A stretch of 64,000 nt of DNA from contig NZ_AGIK01000006.1 in assembly GCF_000230675.1 (NCBI RefSeq), positions 89,039 through 153,038 of the forward strand, given 5' to 3'. Each line of letters starts with the position of its first letter. Position 1 is the stretch's first letter. The stretch is from Synechococcus sp. WH 8016 (GTDB lineage: Bacteria; Cyanobacteriota; Cyanobacteriia; PCC-6307; Cyanobiaceae). The notes beneath the pieces were generated by a model that was not told the origin of the DNA, made no database searches, and saw only the letters and a program-made list of their open reading frames with translations. Made by a program: the position numbers and the translations under genes. Positions 1 to 9,261 of the stretch are shown here, piece after piece.

Positions 1-1113
1 CAGGCCTCCCAGCATCGGCTCTAGGCGACTTGGATCGCTGAGAACGGACGGCAGGTTGCTGGCGATGGAAAGACTGAGCTCGATGCCGCGCCGCTGGAGC
101 TGCTGTTCCCAGGAGGGCGTTAAGAGGCTGATCATGCTGCCGAGATCAGTCTGAGCCAGCACGGAGGGGCTTTCTGGCTGGCGTTGTAGCTCTGCCGCCT
201 GAAAGATCAGGCCAAAACGGTCAATTTGTTCGCTGCATTCGGTGTCGATCATCTGAAGGCGCTTGATCGCGGTTTCGGGCAAGTCATGGCGCCTCAACAA
301 GGAGCGGATCAGGGTGCGAATCGTTGAAAGAGGTGTTCGCACTTCATGGGCGATGGCCTCAAGCAAGGACAACTCCTCATCCACCTTGTTCGCCGCTGAG
401 TCTTGTTCACTCGTTTTTTGTGGGTGCTGTTGGCTCTCGGCAGGAGCTGATGCCGATGCCTGCAAGGTTACGGTGGGAGCCATGCTCGCGAGTCGCACCG
501 CCAGGCTTGGCCAGAAGGTTTGCCCGAGGACACAGCTGCTTTGCAGAGGGCCGAGCGCTTCGAGGGCTTGATGAAGAGCCAGTGCTTGATCGGGGGCATC
601 CTGTTTCAGCCTTTGTTCAATCAGCCCAAGCACGGTGCCAAGGATTTCAGGCTCACTGCGCATGAGCAGCTGCCGTTGGTTTGGTTCTCCATGGAGGGCT
701 AAGGCAATTTGCACCTTGGCTGTGATCACAACCAACAGCGGGTCGTGGCTGTCCCCCTCATGAAGGGGCAGGTGCCTGAAGGTCGATGCCTGGAGTGACT
801 GGGTGGCTCTTCCCTGGCTCTGGCCAGCTCTTAAGAGGTCTGGAGGCAGGAGGCTTGTGGTGGGCGAGGTGAGAGCTCCGAGTGCCTGCGGTGCCCAGAC
901 CCATCCCTGCAGGCTGTTCAAGAGCTGGGGTGAATACAGCGCGGGCAAGGGGGCCGCAAGCCAAACGCCGGCTGGGGCTTGTTCGTTCTGTTGAAGCGTT
1001 TCCTGAAGCGTTTCCAACGCAGCCCACCACATCCGCCGCGCCGTTGAGTCATCGGAGCATCCCGCGCTCACGCCCTGGGCCATCTGTTGGTGAATGCTCT
1101 GGAGCAACATCAC
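1..1113 (-). CDS. Two-component sensor histidine kinase (3' part cut by window edge)
   Basis: Membrane-free sensor kinase fragment of about 370 residues. A HisKA H-box reading H-E-V-R-T-P-L (complement of about 325-355) carries the phospho-accepting His. It is followed by the start of the dimerisation helix pair and an S-D-P-S-R stretch that leads towards the ATPase domain, which lies beyond base 1. The N-terminal 230 residues look like a GAF-type or divergent input domain rich in Leu and Gln; I cannot name its ligand. The start is GTG 1113 or ATG 1110, with a TGA just upstream in frame. The gene follows rodA on the same strand with a 4-8 nt gap, so it may be cotranscribed. The cognate response regulator is not in view. 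Confidence 0.85.
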   Translation of the reverse strand, partial: MMLLQSIHQQMAQGVSAGCSDDSTARRMWWAALETLQETLQQNEQAPAGVWLAAPLPALYSPQLLNSLQGWVWAPQALGALTSPTTSLLPPDLLRAGQSQGRATQSLQASTFRHLPLHEGDSHDPLLVVITAKVQIALALHGEPNQRQLLMRSEPEILGTVLGLIEQRLKQDAPDQALALHQALEALGPLQSSCVLGQTFWPSLAVRLASMAPTVTLQASASAPAESQQHPQKTSEQDSAANKVDEELSLLEAIAHEVRTPLSTIRTLIRSLLRRHDLPETAIKRLQMIDTECSEQIDRFGLIFQAAELQRQPESPSVLAQTDLGSMISLLTPSWEQQLQRRGIELSLSIASNLPSVLSDPSRLEPMLGGL

Positions 1114-1117
1114 TGGC

Positions 1118-2389
1118 TCATCGGTTCAGGGACCGCTTGGAGCGCCTTGACACCGAAAGACATAGGCCTAAGGCGAGGAAATTCACGACCATGGCGCTTC
1201 GGCCGTAACTCATAAACGGAAGGGGGATGCCAGTCACAGGACCCAGGCCAATGGTCATGAAGATGTTCACGACCACTTGAAACATCAGCATGGTGGCGAC
1301 ACCAATCACCACGAGTGATTCGAAATCAGAACGGCTTTGCCCGGCCACCTGCAGGAGGCGCCCCATTAAGAGGGCAAATCCGATCACAACGAGCAGCGTT
1401 CCTAAGAATCCAGTCTCTTCTCCAAGGGCACTGAAGATGAAGTCGGTGTGTTGTTCAGGAATAAAGCGCAATTTCGTGAGTTGCCCTTGAAGCAGCCCCA
1501 TCCCAAACAAGCCACCCGATCCAATGCCAACGGTGCTTTGCAACAGGTGATAGCCACCCCCGAGGGGGTCTTTGGCCGGGTCCAGAAACAGCACGAGGCG
1601 ATCGCGCTGATAGTCCTGTAAGCCGTGCATCCACATCCAAGGGGTGACGAGGGCCGCCGCCGATTGCATGATCATCACCAGTACGAGCGCCACCCGTTTC
1701 CAGGGCAATGATCGGTAGGCAATGATCATGGTTAAAGGGATCCAGGCCGCGAGTCCCCAGGGGAACAGACCTGCGAGCAGGGCCGTCGCCAAGGGTGAGA
1801 GCAGCAGCACGAGCCACTCAATCGGCATGCCAGACCAATAGAGCATCGTGAGAAGCAGCGCTCCAAAAACGAGCGATGTTCCGAGGTCAGGCTGGATGAA
1901 CACCAGAAACCAAGGAATCGAGATGATTCCCAGCGGACGCAGCAGATCGACGGGCCGTTCGACAGGGTGCCGATCGAGCACGGCCGCCAGCAAAAGAATC
2001 GCCGACAATTTTGCGAACTCGGACGGCTGCACGTGCACTCCGCCGATGCTGATCCAGCGTTGAGCGCCAAGCGCAGTGGTGCCGATCAGGCGAACGGCCA
2101 CCAGGCTGATCACCGTGATGGCGTAGATCGGAATCAGCAGTGGTTTCAGCCGAAGCAAGGGAAGCCTGGCGAGCACCAGCGCGATCACAACTCCCACAGC
2201 AGCCGTGATCCAGTGGTGATACCAGTCGGCGTAATCAGCTTGGCGCTGGGTGCTTGCGATCAAGAGACCCGCCACCATAACCATGGCGAGGGGGACACCC
2301 CATAACACCGGCTCCTTGAGTCGCCAGCCTTTGCGTCGGCGGTTGAGAGCGAACAGGCTGTGTTCACGACTCATCGGGCCCATTTTCAT
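1118..2389 (-). CDS. rodA: Rod shape-determining protein RodA (FtsW/RodA/SpoVE, SEDS family)
   Basis: A 423-residue polytopic membrane protein of the SEDS family, the peptidoglycan glycosyltransferases that polymerise lipid II with a partner class B PBP during lateral wall growth. About ten hydrophobic segments are visible. The family signatures are present: a Q-P-D-L-G-T-S stretch in the middle, and near the C terminus G-I-P-L-P-F-M-S-Y-G followed by a last helix. Length matches cyanobacterial RodA. ATG at 2389 is followed by MREHS-type basic residues. Two nucleotides separate it from the mrp stop, which suggests a short operon mrp-rodA-kinase. FtsW is the main alternative; the operon position and length favour RodA. 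Confidence 0.9.
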   Translation of the reverse strand: MKMGPMSREHSLFALNRRRKGWRLKEPVLWGVPLAMVMVAGLLIASTQRQADYADWYHHWITAAVGVVIALVLARLPLLRLKPLLIPIYAITVISLVAVRLIGTTALGAQRWISIGGVHVQPSEFAKLSAILLLAAVLDRHPVERPVDLLRPLGIISIPWFLVFIQPDLGTSLVFGALLLTMLYWSGMPIEWLVLLLSPLATALLAGLFPWGLAAWIPLTMIIAYRSLPWKRVALVLVMIMQSAAALVTPWMWMHGLQDYQRDRLVLFLDPAKDPLGGGYHLLQSTVGIGSGGLFGMGLLQGQLTKLRFIPEQHTDFIFSALGEETGFLGTLLVVIGFALLMGRLLQVAGQSRSDFESLVVIGVATMLMFQVVVNIFMTIGLGPVTGIPLPFMSYGRSAMVVNFLALGLCLSVSRRSKRSLNR

Positions 2390-2391
2390 GC

Positions 2392-3468
2392 TCAGCTGAT
2401 CGCTTGAAGGCTGTTGGCAACTGTCTCAGCCAGCTCTTTGAAGGCCTGTGCACTCACGGAGCTGGGGTGGCTGATGCTGATAGGTCGGCCTTGATCGCCT
2501 CCCTCTTGCACGGACATTTCCATCGGGATCTGGGCTAACAGAGGCACGTCGAAGGCGTCCGCCAATGTTTGTCCGCCCCCGGATCCAAACAGGGCATAGC
2601 TCCTGTCGGGCTGATCAGGTGGGATGAAGGCGCTCATGTTCTCAACGACGCCAAGAACCGGGACGCCCATCTGAAGGAACATGGCCAAGCCTCGCCTGGC
2701 ATCTTGCAACGCCACTTTTTGCGGCGTGGTCACGATCACCACTCCTGCCATGGGAACGGCCTGGGCCAGGGAAAGTTGGGCATCGCCAGTTCCAGGTGGA
2801 AGATCGACGACCAGCACATCGCGCTCGCTCCAGTCCACCTGATACAGAAACTGGCGAATAATCCCGTTCAGCATCGGTCCACGCCAGATGACTGGTTGGT
2901 TTTCTTCGATCAACAACCCCATCGAGACCACGGCGACCCCGCAGCTCTCCAGTGGGATCATCCGCTGCTCATCACCAGAGCCATTGACCTCGGGGCTTTG
3001 ATCGGCAACGCCAAGCATGATCGGTGCATTAGGGCCGTAAATATCAGCATCGAGTAAGCCAACACGGAGTCCCTGTTTTGCCAGGGAGCAAGCAAGATTG
3101 ACCGCCACAGTGCTTTTGCCCACGCCTCCTTTCCCACTGCTAACGGCAATGACTTGTTTGACCCCTGGGATGGGCTGGCGTTCGGCTGCTTGGCCATGGC
3201 CGGCTTGACCAATGCCTCCTTGAGAAGGAGGGGTGCCTACTTCAATTTGGACATCTTGAATGGTTTCAAGGGCTAAAAGTCGTTCCCGTGCCTCAGCGAC
3301 GATCCTGTCCCGTTGGCCTTGGGCAAAGCCAGGCAGATTGAGACGGAGCACCGCTCGGGGGGGATCCACTCGCACGCGATCCAGCCAGCCGAGATCCACA
3401 ACAGAGCGATTGCTCCCTGCATCCACGATCCCTTTCAGCAACTCAGCTGCCTTTTCTGCTATGGCCAT
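2392..3468 (-). CDS. mrp: Mrp/NBP35-type Fe-S cluster carrier ATPase
   Basis: A 358-residue P-loop ATPase of the Mrp/ApbC family, which binds and hands over Fe-S clusters in the cytosol. The N-terminal 95 residues form a MIP18 (DUF59) domain. The deviant Walker A G-K-G-G-V-G-K-S-T lies near residue 112, with a switch motif D-A-D-I-Y-G-P-N and D-L-P-P-G-T-G-D (Walker B region) further on. The usual C-terminal C-x-x-C of many Mrp proteins is not visible: the corresponding segment reads N-M-S-A-F, without Cys, as in some cyanobacterial homologues. In cyanobacteria a role in photosystem I cluster supply has been proposed for relatives of this family (HCF101-like), but I cannot assign that here. 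Confidence 0.9.
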   Translation of the reverse strand: MAIAEKAAELLKGIVDAGSNRSVVDLGWLDRVRVDPPRAVLRLNLPGFAQGQRDRIVAEARERLLALETIQDVQIEVGTPPSQGGIGQAGHGQAAERQPIPGVKQVIAVSSGKGGVGKSTVAVNLACSLAKQGLRVGLLDADIYGPNAPIMLGVADQSPEVNGSGDEQRMIPLESCGVAVVSMGLLIEENQPVIWRGPMLNGIIRQFLYQVDWSERDVLVVDLPPGTGDAQLSLAQAVPMAGVVIVTTPQKVALQDARRGLAMFLQMGVPVLGVVENMSAFIPPDQPDRSYALFGSGGGQTLADAFDVPLLAQIPMEMSVQEGGDQGRPISISHPSSVSAQAFKELAETVANSLQAIS

Positions 3469-3582
3469 GCATCTGTTGCGTTGGGGTGGATCCTAGGGGC
3501 GCCGCCCATGACAGTCCTTCACACATGCTTGTCGGGACCGCTGTCAGGCTGAAATGGTCGTTTGATCGTTCATCGCCATTTC

Positions 3583-4668
3583 ATGGTTCGCTCTCTCCTT
3601 AAGCGCCTCAAGGGCAAGATCTTGCTCTCCTCGGATGCCACGGGGGAGCGACCACCTTCCGATTCCCGCACGCGAGCCAGGGCGCTGGTGCAGGGCCTCC
3701 AAGATGAAATTTGCGCTGGCCTCGAGCAACTGGATGGCAGTGCCCATTTTCAGGAGGAGAGTTGGGATCGTCCGGAAGGAGGTGGTGGACGTTCGCGGGT
3801 GATGACCGAGGGGCGGGTGTTTGAGCAGGGAGGGGTGAACTTTTCCGAGGTACACGGCAAAGAATTGCCACCGTCGATCCTCAAGCAGCGTCCTGAGGCC
3901 AAAGGGCATCCCTGGTTCGCAACCGGAACGTCGATGGTGTTGCACCCTCGCAATCCCTTCATTCCGACTGTTCATTTGAACTATCGCTACTTCGAGGCGG
4001 GCCCTGTTTGGTGGTTTGGAGGGGGTGCCGATCTCACGCCTTTTTATCCGTTCCTCGAGGATGCCCGCCACTTCCATCGAGAGCACCAGCGGGCCTGTGA
4101 TTCCATCGACCCCAAGCTTTACACCGTGTTTAAGCCTTGGTGCGATGAATATTTCTTCCTGAAGCACCGCCAGGAGACACGGGGGATCGGGGGGATTTTC
4201 TACGACTACCAAGATGGAAGTGGTCGCCTGTATCGAGGCCAGGACGCAGAGGGACCTGCGGCGCGTCAAGCCGCAGAAATCGGCGCGTGCCCACTGGGTT
4301 GGGACCAATTGCATGACCTGGCACGCGCTTGTGGACAAGCCTTCTTGCCTGCCTACACCCCGATTGTGGAGAAGCGCAATCCACTCCCCTATGGAGAGAG
4401 AGAACGTCAATTTCAGCTCTACCGGCGTGGCCGCTACGTGGAGTTCAATCTGGTCTGGGATCGGGGCACGATTTTTGGACTGCAGACCAACGGTCGTACG
4501 GAATCGATCTTGATGTCTCTTCCTCCGATGGCACGCTGGCAGTACGGCTATCGAGCCCCTGAAGGATCCCGGGAGGAATTACTCACAGACCTGTTTACCC
4601 GTCCGCAGGATTGGTTTGGAGATTCGACCCTTGAGGACCGTTGCCGCCCTCATCAGGCGATTGATTAA
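3583..4668 (+). CDS. hemF: Oxygen-dependent coproporphyrinogen III oxidase
   Basis: Oxidatively decarboxylates coproporphyrinogen III to protoporphyrinogen IX in haem, chlorophyll and bilin synthesis, using O2. The protein (361 aa from ATG 3583) contains the family blocks F-S-x-[36 protein letters not shown] and [12 protein letters not shown], all intact. A TTG at 3562 would add seven residues; ATG 3583 fits the family length better. The 3' end overlaps the convergent amidase gene by 74 nt. Two oxygen-dependent paralogues exist in some cyanobacteria; only this one is in view. Confidence 0.97.
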   Translation: MVRSLLKRLKGKILLSSDATGERPPSDSRTRARALVQGLQDEICAGLEQLDGSAHFQEESWDRPEGGGGRSRVMTEGRVFEQGGVNFSEVHGKELPPSILKQRPEAKGHPWFATGTSMVLHPRNPFIPTVHLNYRYFEAGPVWWFGGGADLTPFYPFLEDARHFHREHQRACDSIDPKLYTVFKPWCDEYFFLKHRQETRGIGGIFYDYQDGSGRLYRGQDAEGPAARQAAEIGACPLGWDQLHDLARACGQAFLPAYTPIVEKRNPLPYGERERQFQLYRRGRYVEFNLVWDRGTIFGLQTNGRTESILMSLPPMARWQYGYRAPEGSREELLTDLFTRPQDWFGDSTLEDRCRPHQAID

Positions 4669-5494
4669 CGCCTTGCTCCAAGGCATCCACCACACGTAGC
4701 GCTAAGCATTCGATCGTTTGGAGTTGCGTGTTGGGGTCGCGGAGCTTTTGCTCTAAGGGCGGTTCCAGCATTCCAATTTCGAGAATGCCGATTCCCCGCC
4801 GTGGCCCGCCTAAACCACCTCGGAACAGTCTCGGGAAGCGCCCAAAGGCCTTGCCCAGGCTTTCGTCAATCGTGTTGAGGGGTCTGTTGATGGCTGGAAT
4901 GAGGCCTGAGCCGAATCCATAGGGGCTATAGGCATCGAAATGAATTTCGAGGATGTATTCGCCTTTGGCTGAACGCACCCTCGCCTGCGACCAGTTGGTC
5001 TTGGGGTGATTGTCATTCCGGATCGTGAGTGCGGGTGGGTTGTAGGCGCTGATATTGAGAGCTCGGGCCTTCCCTTGGCGAACCACGGCCTTCTGAACCT
5101 TCAAATTCCAGTACAGCTCGTCGCGCATGCGTGCATCCATCGGAGCTTGCTTCTTCACTCCAACAGCAAATCCAGGCGTGCCTGCACTGTTCATCCCCTG
5201 GGAGTCGGCATGCCCCGCCATGACGACAATGGGGGCGTCTTTTGCTAGTGGGGTCGTCCCCACCCAACGGCCAGGCTTACGGGTCCTCGCTCCCAGCAAC
5301 GGGTCAGGGTTGGCTGGAGCTGGGCAGGCTGATGGCTTAACAACCGTCCTGTCTGTCTTCTCAGCGGTGCTGTCTGGACTCCAAAGGTTCTGCTCTTTTG
5401 CCTGCGTGAGCACCAGGGCGGCCATAGTCAGCACGGTGACGCCGATCGGGATGGTGACCCGTTTGCGCTGCAGCCAGGCCGGAATGGAGGGCAT
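4595..5494 (-). CDS. Putative N-acetylmuramoyl-L-alanine amidase-like protein, membrane-anchored
   Basis: 299 residues with one hydrophobic segment (about 13-30) after a short basic N terminus, so probably anchored in or exported across the inner membrane. The body resembles the amidase_3 fold: an early G-H-A-D-S-Q-G (first His ligand), a central E-I-H-F-D-A-Y (second His) and a late I-L-E-I-G-M-L (Glu). These would be the zinc ligands and catalytic Glu of a cell-wall amidase, but overall similarity is weak and it could be a divergent relative with another substrate. It shares its 3' 74 nt with hemF on the opposite strand. The CCB2/CCB4-like gene ends 6 nt upstream, suggesting cotranscription. 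Confidence 0.6.
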   Translation of the reverse strand: MPSIPAWLQRKRVTIPIGVTVLTMAALVLTQAKEQNLWSPDSTAEKTDRTVVKPSACPAPANPDPLLGARTRKPGRWVGTTPLAKDAPIVVMAGHADSQGMNSAGTPGFAVGVKKQAPMDARMRDELYWNLKVQKAVVRQGKARALNISAYNPPALTIRNDNHPKTNWSQARVRSAKGEYILEIHFDAYSPYGFGSGLIPAINRPLNTIDESLGKAFGRFPRLFRGGLGGPRRGIGILEIGMLEPPLEQKLRDPNTQLQTIECLALRVVDALEQGVNQSPDEGGNGPQGSNLQTNPADG

Positions 5495-5499
5495 TGGTT

Positions 5500-6054
5500 T
5501 CAGATGGGGGAGGAGAGCAAAGAGCCATCGCTGGCGAGTTCAAGGGGTTCGCCTAAAGCCAGCTCGAGGGCGATCAATTCGTCGCGGTGCGCACGAAGCC
5601 TGAGGGTGCTTCCTTCTTGGGGTGCTGGTTCGATCAAACGGATTTGGATGCCTTCCTGACGGGCTGCCCGTCGGCTGTAAACCCAACCGGCGAGGGGCCC
5701 AAGCAGGATGAGCGAGAGCGGCCACCAGGAAAGCGATGGGTTGAGCTCACGCAGCACGAGTCCGAGGCAGCCTGCGCCAACCCCGCCAAGAATGGAAAGC
5801 AACACTGCTAAAGGGTTGCTGGAGGCCACGCGCCCGCGATATTCGAGCAAACAGCGCTCTGCATCGCCGCCATCGCGAATCCAACCGCGACTCTCGAGCC
5901 ACGTGCAGAGTCCTTCCATGACTTCAAGCGCGGGCCTGGGGGAGTGCACCTCCACCACGGTGGTGCGATCTTTGCTGGCGGCTCGCAAGAAGAACACGAG
6001 TCCAATGGCCAACAGCAGAGTCAGCAACAATGTGGATGTCTGTGTGGTTGGCAT
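5500..6054 (-). CDS. Small membrane protein, CCB2/CCB4-like (cofactor assembly of complex C)
   Basis: 184 residues with an N-terminal membrane helix (about 8-25) and a central hydrophobic pair (about 80-125), separated by a soluble stretch rich in acidic residues and ending in a short beta-rich tail. The pattern matches the cyanobacterial CCB2/CCB4 family, whose chloroplast relatives attach haem c(i) to cytochrome b6. That is consistent with an organism carrying petB (in this window at 60993). Function is inferred from family resemblance only. It lies 6 nt upstream of the amidase-like gene. Confidence 0.6.
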   Translation of the reverse strand: MPTTQTSTLLLTLLLAIGLVFFLRAASKDRTTVVEVHSPRPALEVMEGLCTWLESRGWIRDGGDAERCLLEYRGRVASSNPLAVLLSILGGVGAGCLGLVLRELNPSLSWWPLSLILLGPLAGWVYSRRAARQEGIQIRLIEPAPQEGSTLRLRAHRDELIALELALGEPLELASDGSLLSSPI

Positions 6055-6085
6055 CCGCCGCGCTTGGTCTTTTGGTCCACCTGTT

Positions 6086-6487
6086 CTAGGTGGTCAGGGG
6101 GTCATGTTCGAGGAGCCAGCGCTGCCATGGTTCCATCAACCGCTCAGCCTCGGCTCTGGCCTCCTCATGGAGATGGAGCATGCGGCGAGGACGGCCGCGG
6201 CTTGGACAGCGCTTGCTGTAGCACTCAAGCAGTTCTTGCTGATTTAAAAAGTCAACGGCCTGGTGCAGGACGGTTTCAGACACGCGCAACTGTGGATGTT
6301 CCCGTTGAAGTCTCTGGAGCAGTCCAGAGGGATAGCTGTCGTGCTGGAGAAGGCAGGCCAAGATCCAGCACACCGCCAGTTCGAGATCTAAAAACAGTGG
6401 TGGTGGTTGCTGAAAATAATGTTCGATATCGGCCAGGCAGTTGTGAGTGGCGCTGCGACGGTGGAGCATAAAGCCGATTGATCTCAA
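6086..6487 (-). CDS. Small winged-helix (PadR-like) putative transcription regulator
   Basis: 133 residues, all soluble. Residues about 35-105 form a likely winged helix: a long Leu-rich helix, an HTH-like segment R-V-S-E-T-V-L-H-Q-A-V-D-F-L, then a basic wing with R-G-R-P-R-R. A C-terminal amphipathic helix could mediate dimerisation, as in PadR relatives. The target is unknown. It is transcribed divergently from the RNase D-like gene (gap about 108 nt), so it could control that gene, itself, or neither. Conserved hypothetical regulators of this size are usual in marine picocyanobacteria. Confidence 0.55.
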   Translation of the reverse strand: MRSIGFMLHRRSATHNCLADIEHYFQQPPPLFLDLELAVCWILACLLQHDSYPSGLLQRLQREHPQLRVSETVLHQAVDFLNQQELLECYSKRCPSRGRPRRMLHLHEEARAEAERLMEPWQRWLLEHDPLTT

Positions 6488-6595
6488 GTTGGTCTAGCTC
6501 GGTCTCGGTTTGATTTTCAAGCCGCGAATGGGAAAACATTCCGCGTGCGGACAGGAGGTCAAAGTGGTGAGCTGGGTCCCCACTTCTCTGTTGCC

Positions 6596-7240
6596 ATGAC
6601 TGACATCACTGCACAGCCTCGAGCGTTTGCTGTTTTCGATGGCGATCTTGATGCGGACTGGGCGGAGCGTTACAGCCATGCCACCGCTCTCGCCGTGGAT
6701 ACGGAAGCGATGGGTTTGATTCATGGACGGGATCGTCTCTGTCTGGTTCAAATCTGTGATGCCGAAGATCAGGTGTCCTGCGTTCGCATCGCCCTGGGGC
6801 AAACCGAGGCCCCACGCTTGAAAACGTTGATGGAACAGGCCTCGATCGAGAAGGTGTTCCATTTCGCCCGCTTTGATGTGGCGGCGCTTGCGACCGGGCT
6901 GGGCATCAGGGTGAACCCCATTTTCTGCACCAAGGTTGGGAGTCGGTTAGCCCGCACCTACAGCCCTCGCCATGGACTCAAGGAGGTGGTGATGGAGCTG
7001 GTGGGTGTGGAGCTGGATAAGCAGGCCCAAAGCAGTGATTGGGGTCGTGTGGATGAACTCAGCCACACCCAACTCGCCTATGCGGCGAACGATGCGCGCT
7101 ATTTACTCCCCGCCCGAGACCGCCTCAAGGAGATGTTGCAGCGTGAGGGGCGCTGGGACCTTGCCGAGCGTTGCTTTGCTTGCATTCCGGTGATGTCTGA
7201 TCTCGATCGCTTTCGCTTCACCCAGACCTTTGAGCATTGA
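6596..7240 (+). CDS. RNase D-like 3'-5' exonuclease (DEDD family)
   Basis: A 214-residue exonuclease domain protein. The DEDDy motifs are in order: V-D-T-E-A-M (Exo I, residues 31-36), F-H-F-A-R-F-D (Exo II, about 86-92) and Y-A-A-N-D-A-R-Y (Exo III with Tyr, about 160-167). RNase D trims 3' ends of tRNA precursors and other stable RNAs. It lacks the C-terminal HRDC domains of E. coli RNase D, as is normal for short cyanobacterial forms. ATG 6596 is chosen because the GTG at 6545 would add 17 residues without similarity to the family. Confidence 0.88.
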   Translation: MTDITAQPRAFAVFDGDLDADWAERYSHATALAVDTEAMGLIHGRDRLCLVQICDAEDQVSCVRIALGQTEAPRLKTLMEQASIEKVFHFARFDVAALATGLGIRVNPIFCTKVGSRLARTYSPRHGLKEVVMELVGVELDKQAQSSDWGRVDELSHTQLAYAANDARYLLPARDRLKEMLQREGRWDLAERCFACIPVMSDLDRFRFTQTFEH

Positions 7241-7275
7241 GGCCCTAGGCCTCTGCCGTGCTGGTGGCCTGGACT

Positions 7276-7545
7276 TCAATCCTCCAGCATGAATTTCTCA
7301 TCCAGGGGCTCTGCTTCGAGCAAGCGGTCGAGGACTTGCCCCTGATCGTGATCTCCTTGTGAGCGTTCGTTTTGTGCGTCTGCAAGCAGGGTTGTGGCCA
7401 CCTCTTTGCGAGACATCAAATCCTTGGCGCCTATCTTGCTGGCAGCAAGTTCAACCCTTCGGCGGGCTGACGACTGGCTGATGCCAAGTTCGGTGGCCAG
7501 TTCCGCGCAGAGCCTGAGGTAGTCATGGTCCTGAATCGCGGGCAT
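7276..7545 (-). CDS. Conserved hypothetical protein, 89 aa, HTH-like N terminus
   Basis: A small soluble acidic protein. Residues about 10-45 contain a helix-turn-helix-like segment (E-L-G-I-S-Q-S-S-A-R-R-R-V), and the C-terminal half is charged with many Asp, Glu and Gln. No catalytic motif is seen. It lies upstream of, and on the same strand as, the LpxB-related gene (20 nt gap), so the two may be cotranscribed. I do not recognise a named family. Confidence 0.5.
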   Translation of the reverse strand: MPAIQDHDYLRLCAELATELGISQSSARRRVELAASKIGAKDLMSRKEVATTLLADAQNERSQGDHDQGQVLDRLLEAEPLDEKFMLED

Positions 7546-7565
7546 GGCTGAAGGACGATTGCCTC

Positions 7566-8849
7566 TCAGTATCCGTGGCCGAGCGGCAGTTGGATCAGAA
7601 CTCGCTTAGCGATGGCTTCACTGCCACCGGCAGGCCCCATGCGTTGCCGACCTCTTCGACCCATTTGCAATCTCAAAGACGGGTCCTCGAGGAGCTTTTT
7701 CAGGCGTGTGTTGAGCTCATGGCTCGATTGGCAAGAACGCACCGCTCCGCCGAGCAAGCGACTTTGGCGTTTTGCGAACCCTTGGGTGAATTGAGGTCCT
7801 TTCCCAGGAAGGGAGAGAGCGGGAATGCCCAAGCCGACGAGTTGCTCGGTAGCTGTTCCTGCCGTGGCGACGCCCACTTCAGCCCATGGAGCCCAAAGCT
7901 CGAACTGTCCGGTCCCTAAGAGGACAAGGACTTGCCCCCTTAGCCAGCAGGCTCCCGCCTGCAACGCATCACTGGGTGGTGGACTGGATCGAAATCCTTG
8001 GCGCTTGAGTTCTGAGCCAAGGGCTTGAAGGCTTGCCGTGCTGCCAAGCGCGACCAGCACGGCAATCGGTCGGTCGCTGGGCAACGGTGCCAACCCGAGC
8101 AGTAAGCGGCTGAAGTTGCGCTCCGCTTCTGGCATGCGGCTTCCGCACAGCAGCAGGATGCGCCTGCAGCGACTCAGGCTGGCAGGGGCGGTTGCATTGC
8201 TCAACCCATCCATCATCGGATTGCCAGGGGCTTCCGCGCGGACCCCATGCTTTCGCAGTCCTCGCGCTGTTAAGCGGTCACGGGTGACCACCAAACGGCA
8301 GCGTTTGTTGCGCATGAGCAGCCATTCCCACGGATCCCATTCGCTCCCTTTGAGGGCGTGATAGTGATCGCTGAGGTCACGACCAGGGCCGCTGGACCAG
8401 GTGTAATCGCTTTTTGGGGTGCCCACAAAGGCGAAGGGCCGTCCCGAACCCCAAGCCATCAAGAGCGGGAGCAGGTCTCCCACGGCAAGGACGGCGTCAA
8501 TCTCAGTGCGGAGTTTGCGCAGGCATCGCCACTGCTGCCATGTGAGCAGGGGTAGCCCAGCGATTAAATCCGCAAAGAGGCCACTCAGGCTTTGGTTGCT
8601 AAATCCGCCACTTGGGAGCGGCGCAGCGGGCCCAACTTGTTGGACCCAGCCTTTTTCGATGGCTTGCCTGAAGCTTCCGCCCGTCCCAACCAGTGGCAAC
8701 ACCTTCAGGGTTAGTTGCGGACGTTGGGTCCGAAGTGCCTCGATGATCTTTAAGGCGATGAGGTCTTCCCCGTGCCCATTGCTGATGAGCAGCAGGGAAC
8801 CTGAACCCTCGCTGATACGATCCGCTAGTGGAGCTGAGGCTCCCTGAAT
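7566..8849 (-). CDS. Lipid-A-disaccharide synthase-related glycosyltransferase
   Basis: About 428 residues resembling the cyanobacterial LpxB-related family (GT-B fold), distinct from true LpxB. The N-terminal I-S-N-G-H-G-E-D signature is intact; the C-terminal half has the usual acceptor/donor region with G-T-G-Q-F and G-T-A-T-E. The substrate is not established for this family. The start is a problem: the open frame runs back through tRNA-Cys on the other strand, and no ATG, GTG or TTG occurs between the tRNA and the conserved N terminus. ATT at 8849 or CTG at 8795 are the candidates; I give the longer one. Confidence 0.75.
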   Translation of the reverse strand: MQGASAPLADRISEGSGSLLLISNGHGEDLIALKIIEALRTQRPQLTLKVLPLVGTGGSFRQAIEKGWVQQVGPAAPLPSGGFSNQSLSGLFADLIAGLPLLTWQQWRCLRKLRTEIDAVLAVGDLLPLLMAWGSGRPFAFVGTPKSDYTWSSGPGRDLSDHYHALKGSEWDPWEWLLMRNKRCRLVVTRDRLTARGLRKHGVRAEAPGNPMMDGLSNATAPASLSRCRRILLLCGSRMPEAERNFSRLLLGLAPLPSDRPIAVLVALGSTASLQALGSELKRQGFRSSPPPSDALQAGACWLRGQVLVLLGTGQFELWAPWAEVGVATAGTATEQLVGLGIPALSLPGKGPQFTQGFAKRQSRLLGGAVRSCQSSHELNTRLKKLLEDPSLRLQMGRRGRQRMGPAGGSEAIAKRVLIQLPLGHGY

Positions 8850-8920
8850 GGCGGCATGGCCAAGTGGTAAGGCAGAGGATTGCAAATCCTTTATCCCCAG
8901 TTCGAATCTGGGTGCCGCCT
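8850..8920 (+). tRNA. tRNA-Cys (anticodon GCA)
   Basis: A 71-nt cloverleaf: the acceptor GGCGGCA pairs with TGCCGCC, followed by discriminator T as usual for tRNA-Cys; a D arm with A-A-G-T-G-G-T-A-A; anticodon loop TTGCAAA; T arm CCCAG-TTCGAAT-CTGGG. CCA is not encoded. It lies opposite the open 5' frame of the LpxB-related gene. Confidence 0.95.
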
Positions 8921-9225
8921 TTGATCTCAAAAGACCCGAACGAGATCTTTTTATGATTTGGCGTATCTTCACGCTACGCAAAATCCTCGAATGTCTTGCT
9001 CAGAATCTGTCTCATTTGAGATGGGTAGTTGGCTCTGCGTTGAAGGGCACTCGTGGGGCTTGCGCTTGTCTCCCTTAGGCATCTTCCCAGATCTTCGTGA
9101 GGACAACGCTTGATCGTGCGCTTGGGTTCGTGCCTCGCAAAGGGGTGCTTGGTTGTTGGGGATGAGGGTTGAGCCTTGAGGCGTTGGCTCTTGTGAATGA
9201 CGCGCTGGAGGTCGAGGGTTAAGCG

Positions 9226-9261
9226 AAAAAAAAGCCCCAGGAGCGTTCGATCTCCTAGGGC
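9226..9261 (-). terminator. Strong orphan Rho-independent terminator (minus strand)
   Basis: A ten-base-pair stem (9252-9261 pairs with 9234-9243, one G-T pair) closes an 8-nt loop and is followed by eight T residues on the minus strand (A-run 9226-9233). There is no T-run on the plus side, so it acts on minus-strand transcripts. The nearest upstream minus-strand protein gene ends at 10312, beyond the oppositely oriented channel gene. Confidence 0.85.

Noticed and set aside
3544..4410. 288-codon minus-strand frame
   Set aside because: Lies wholly opposite the well-conserved hemF; composition is typical of antisense of a GC-rich gene.
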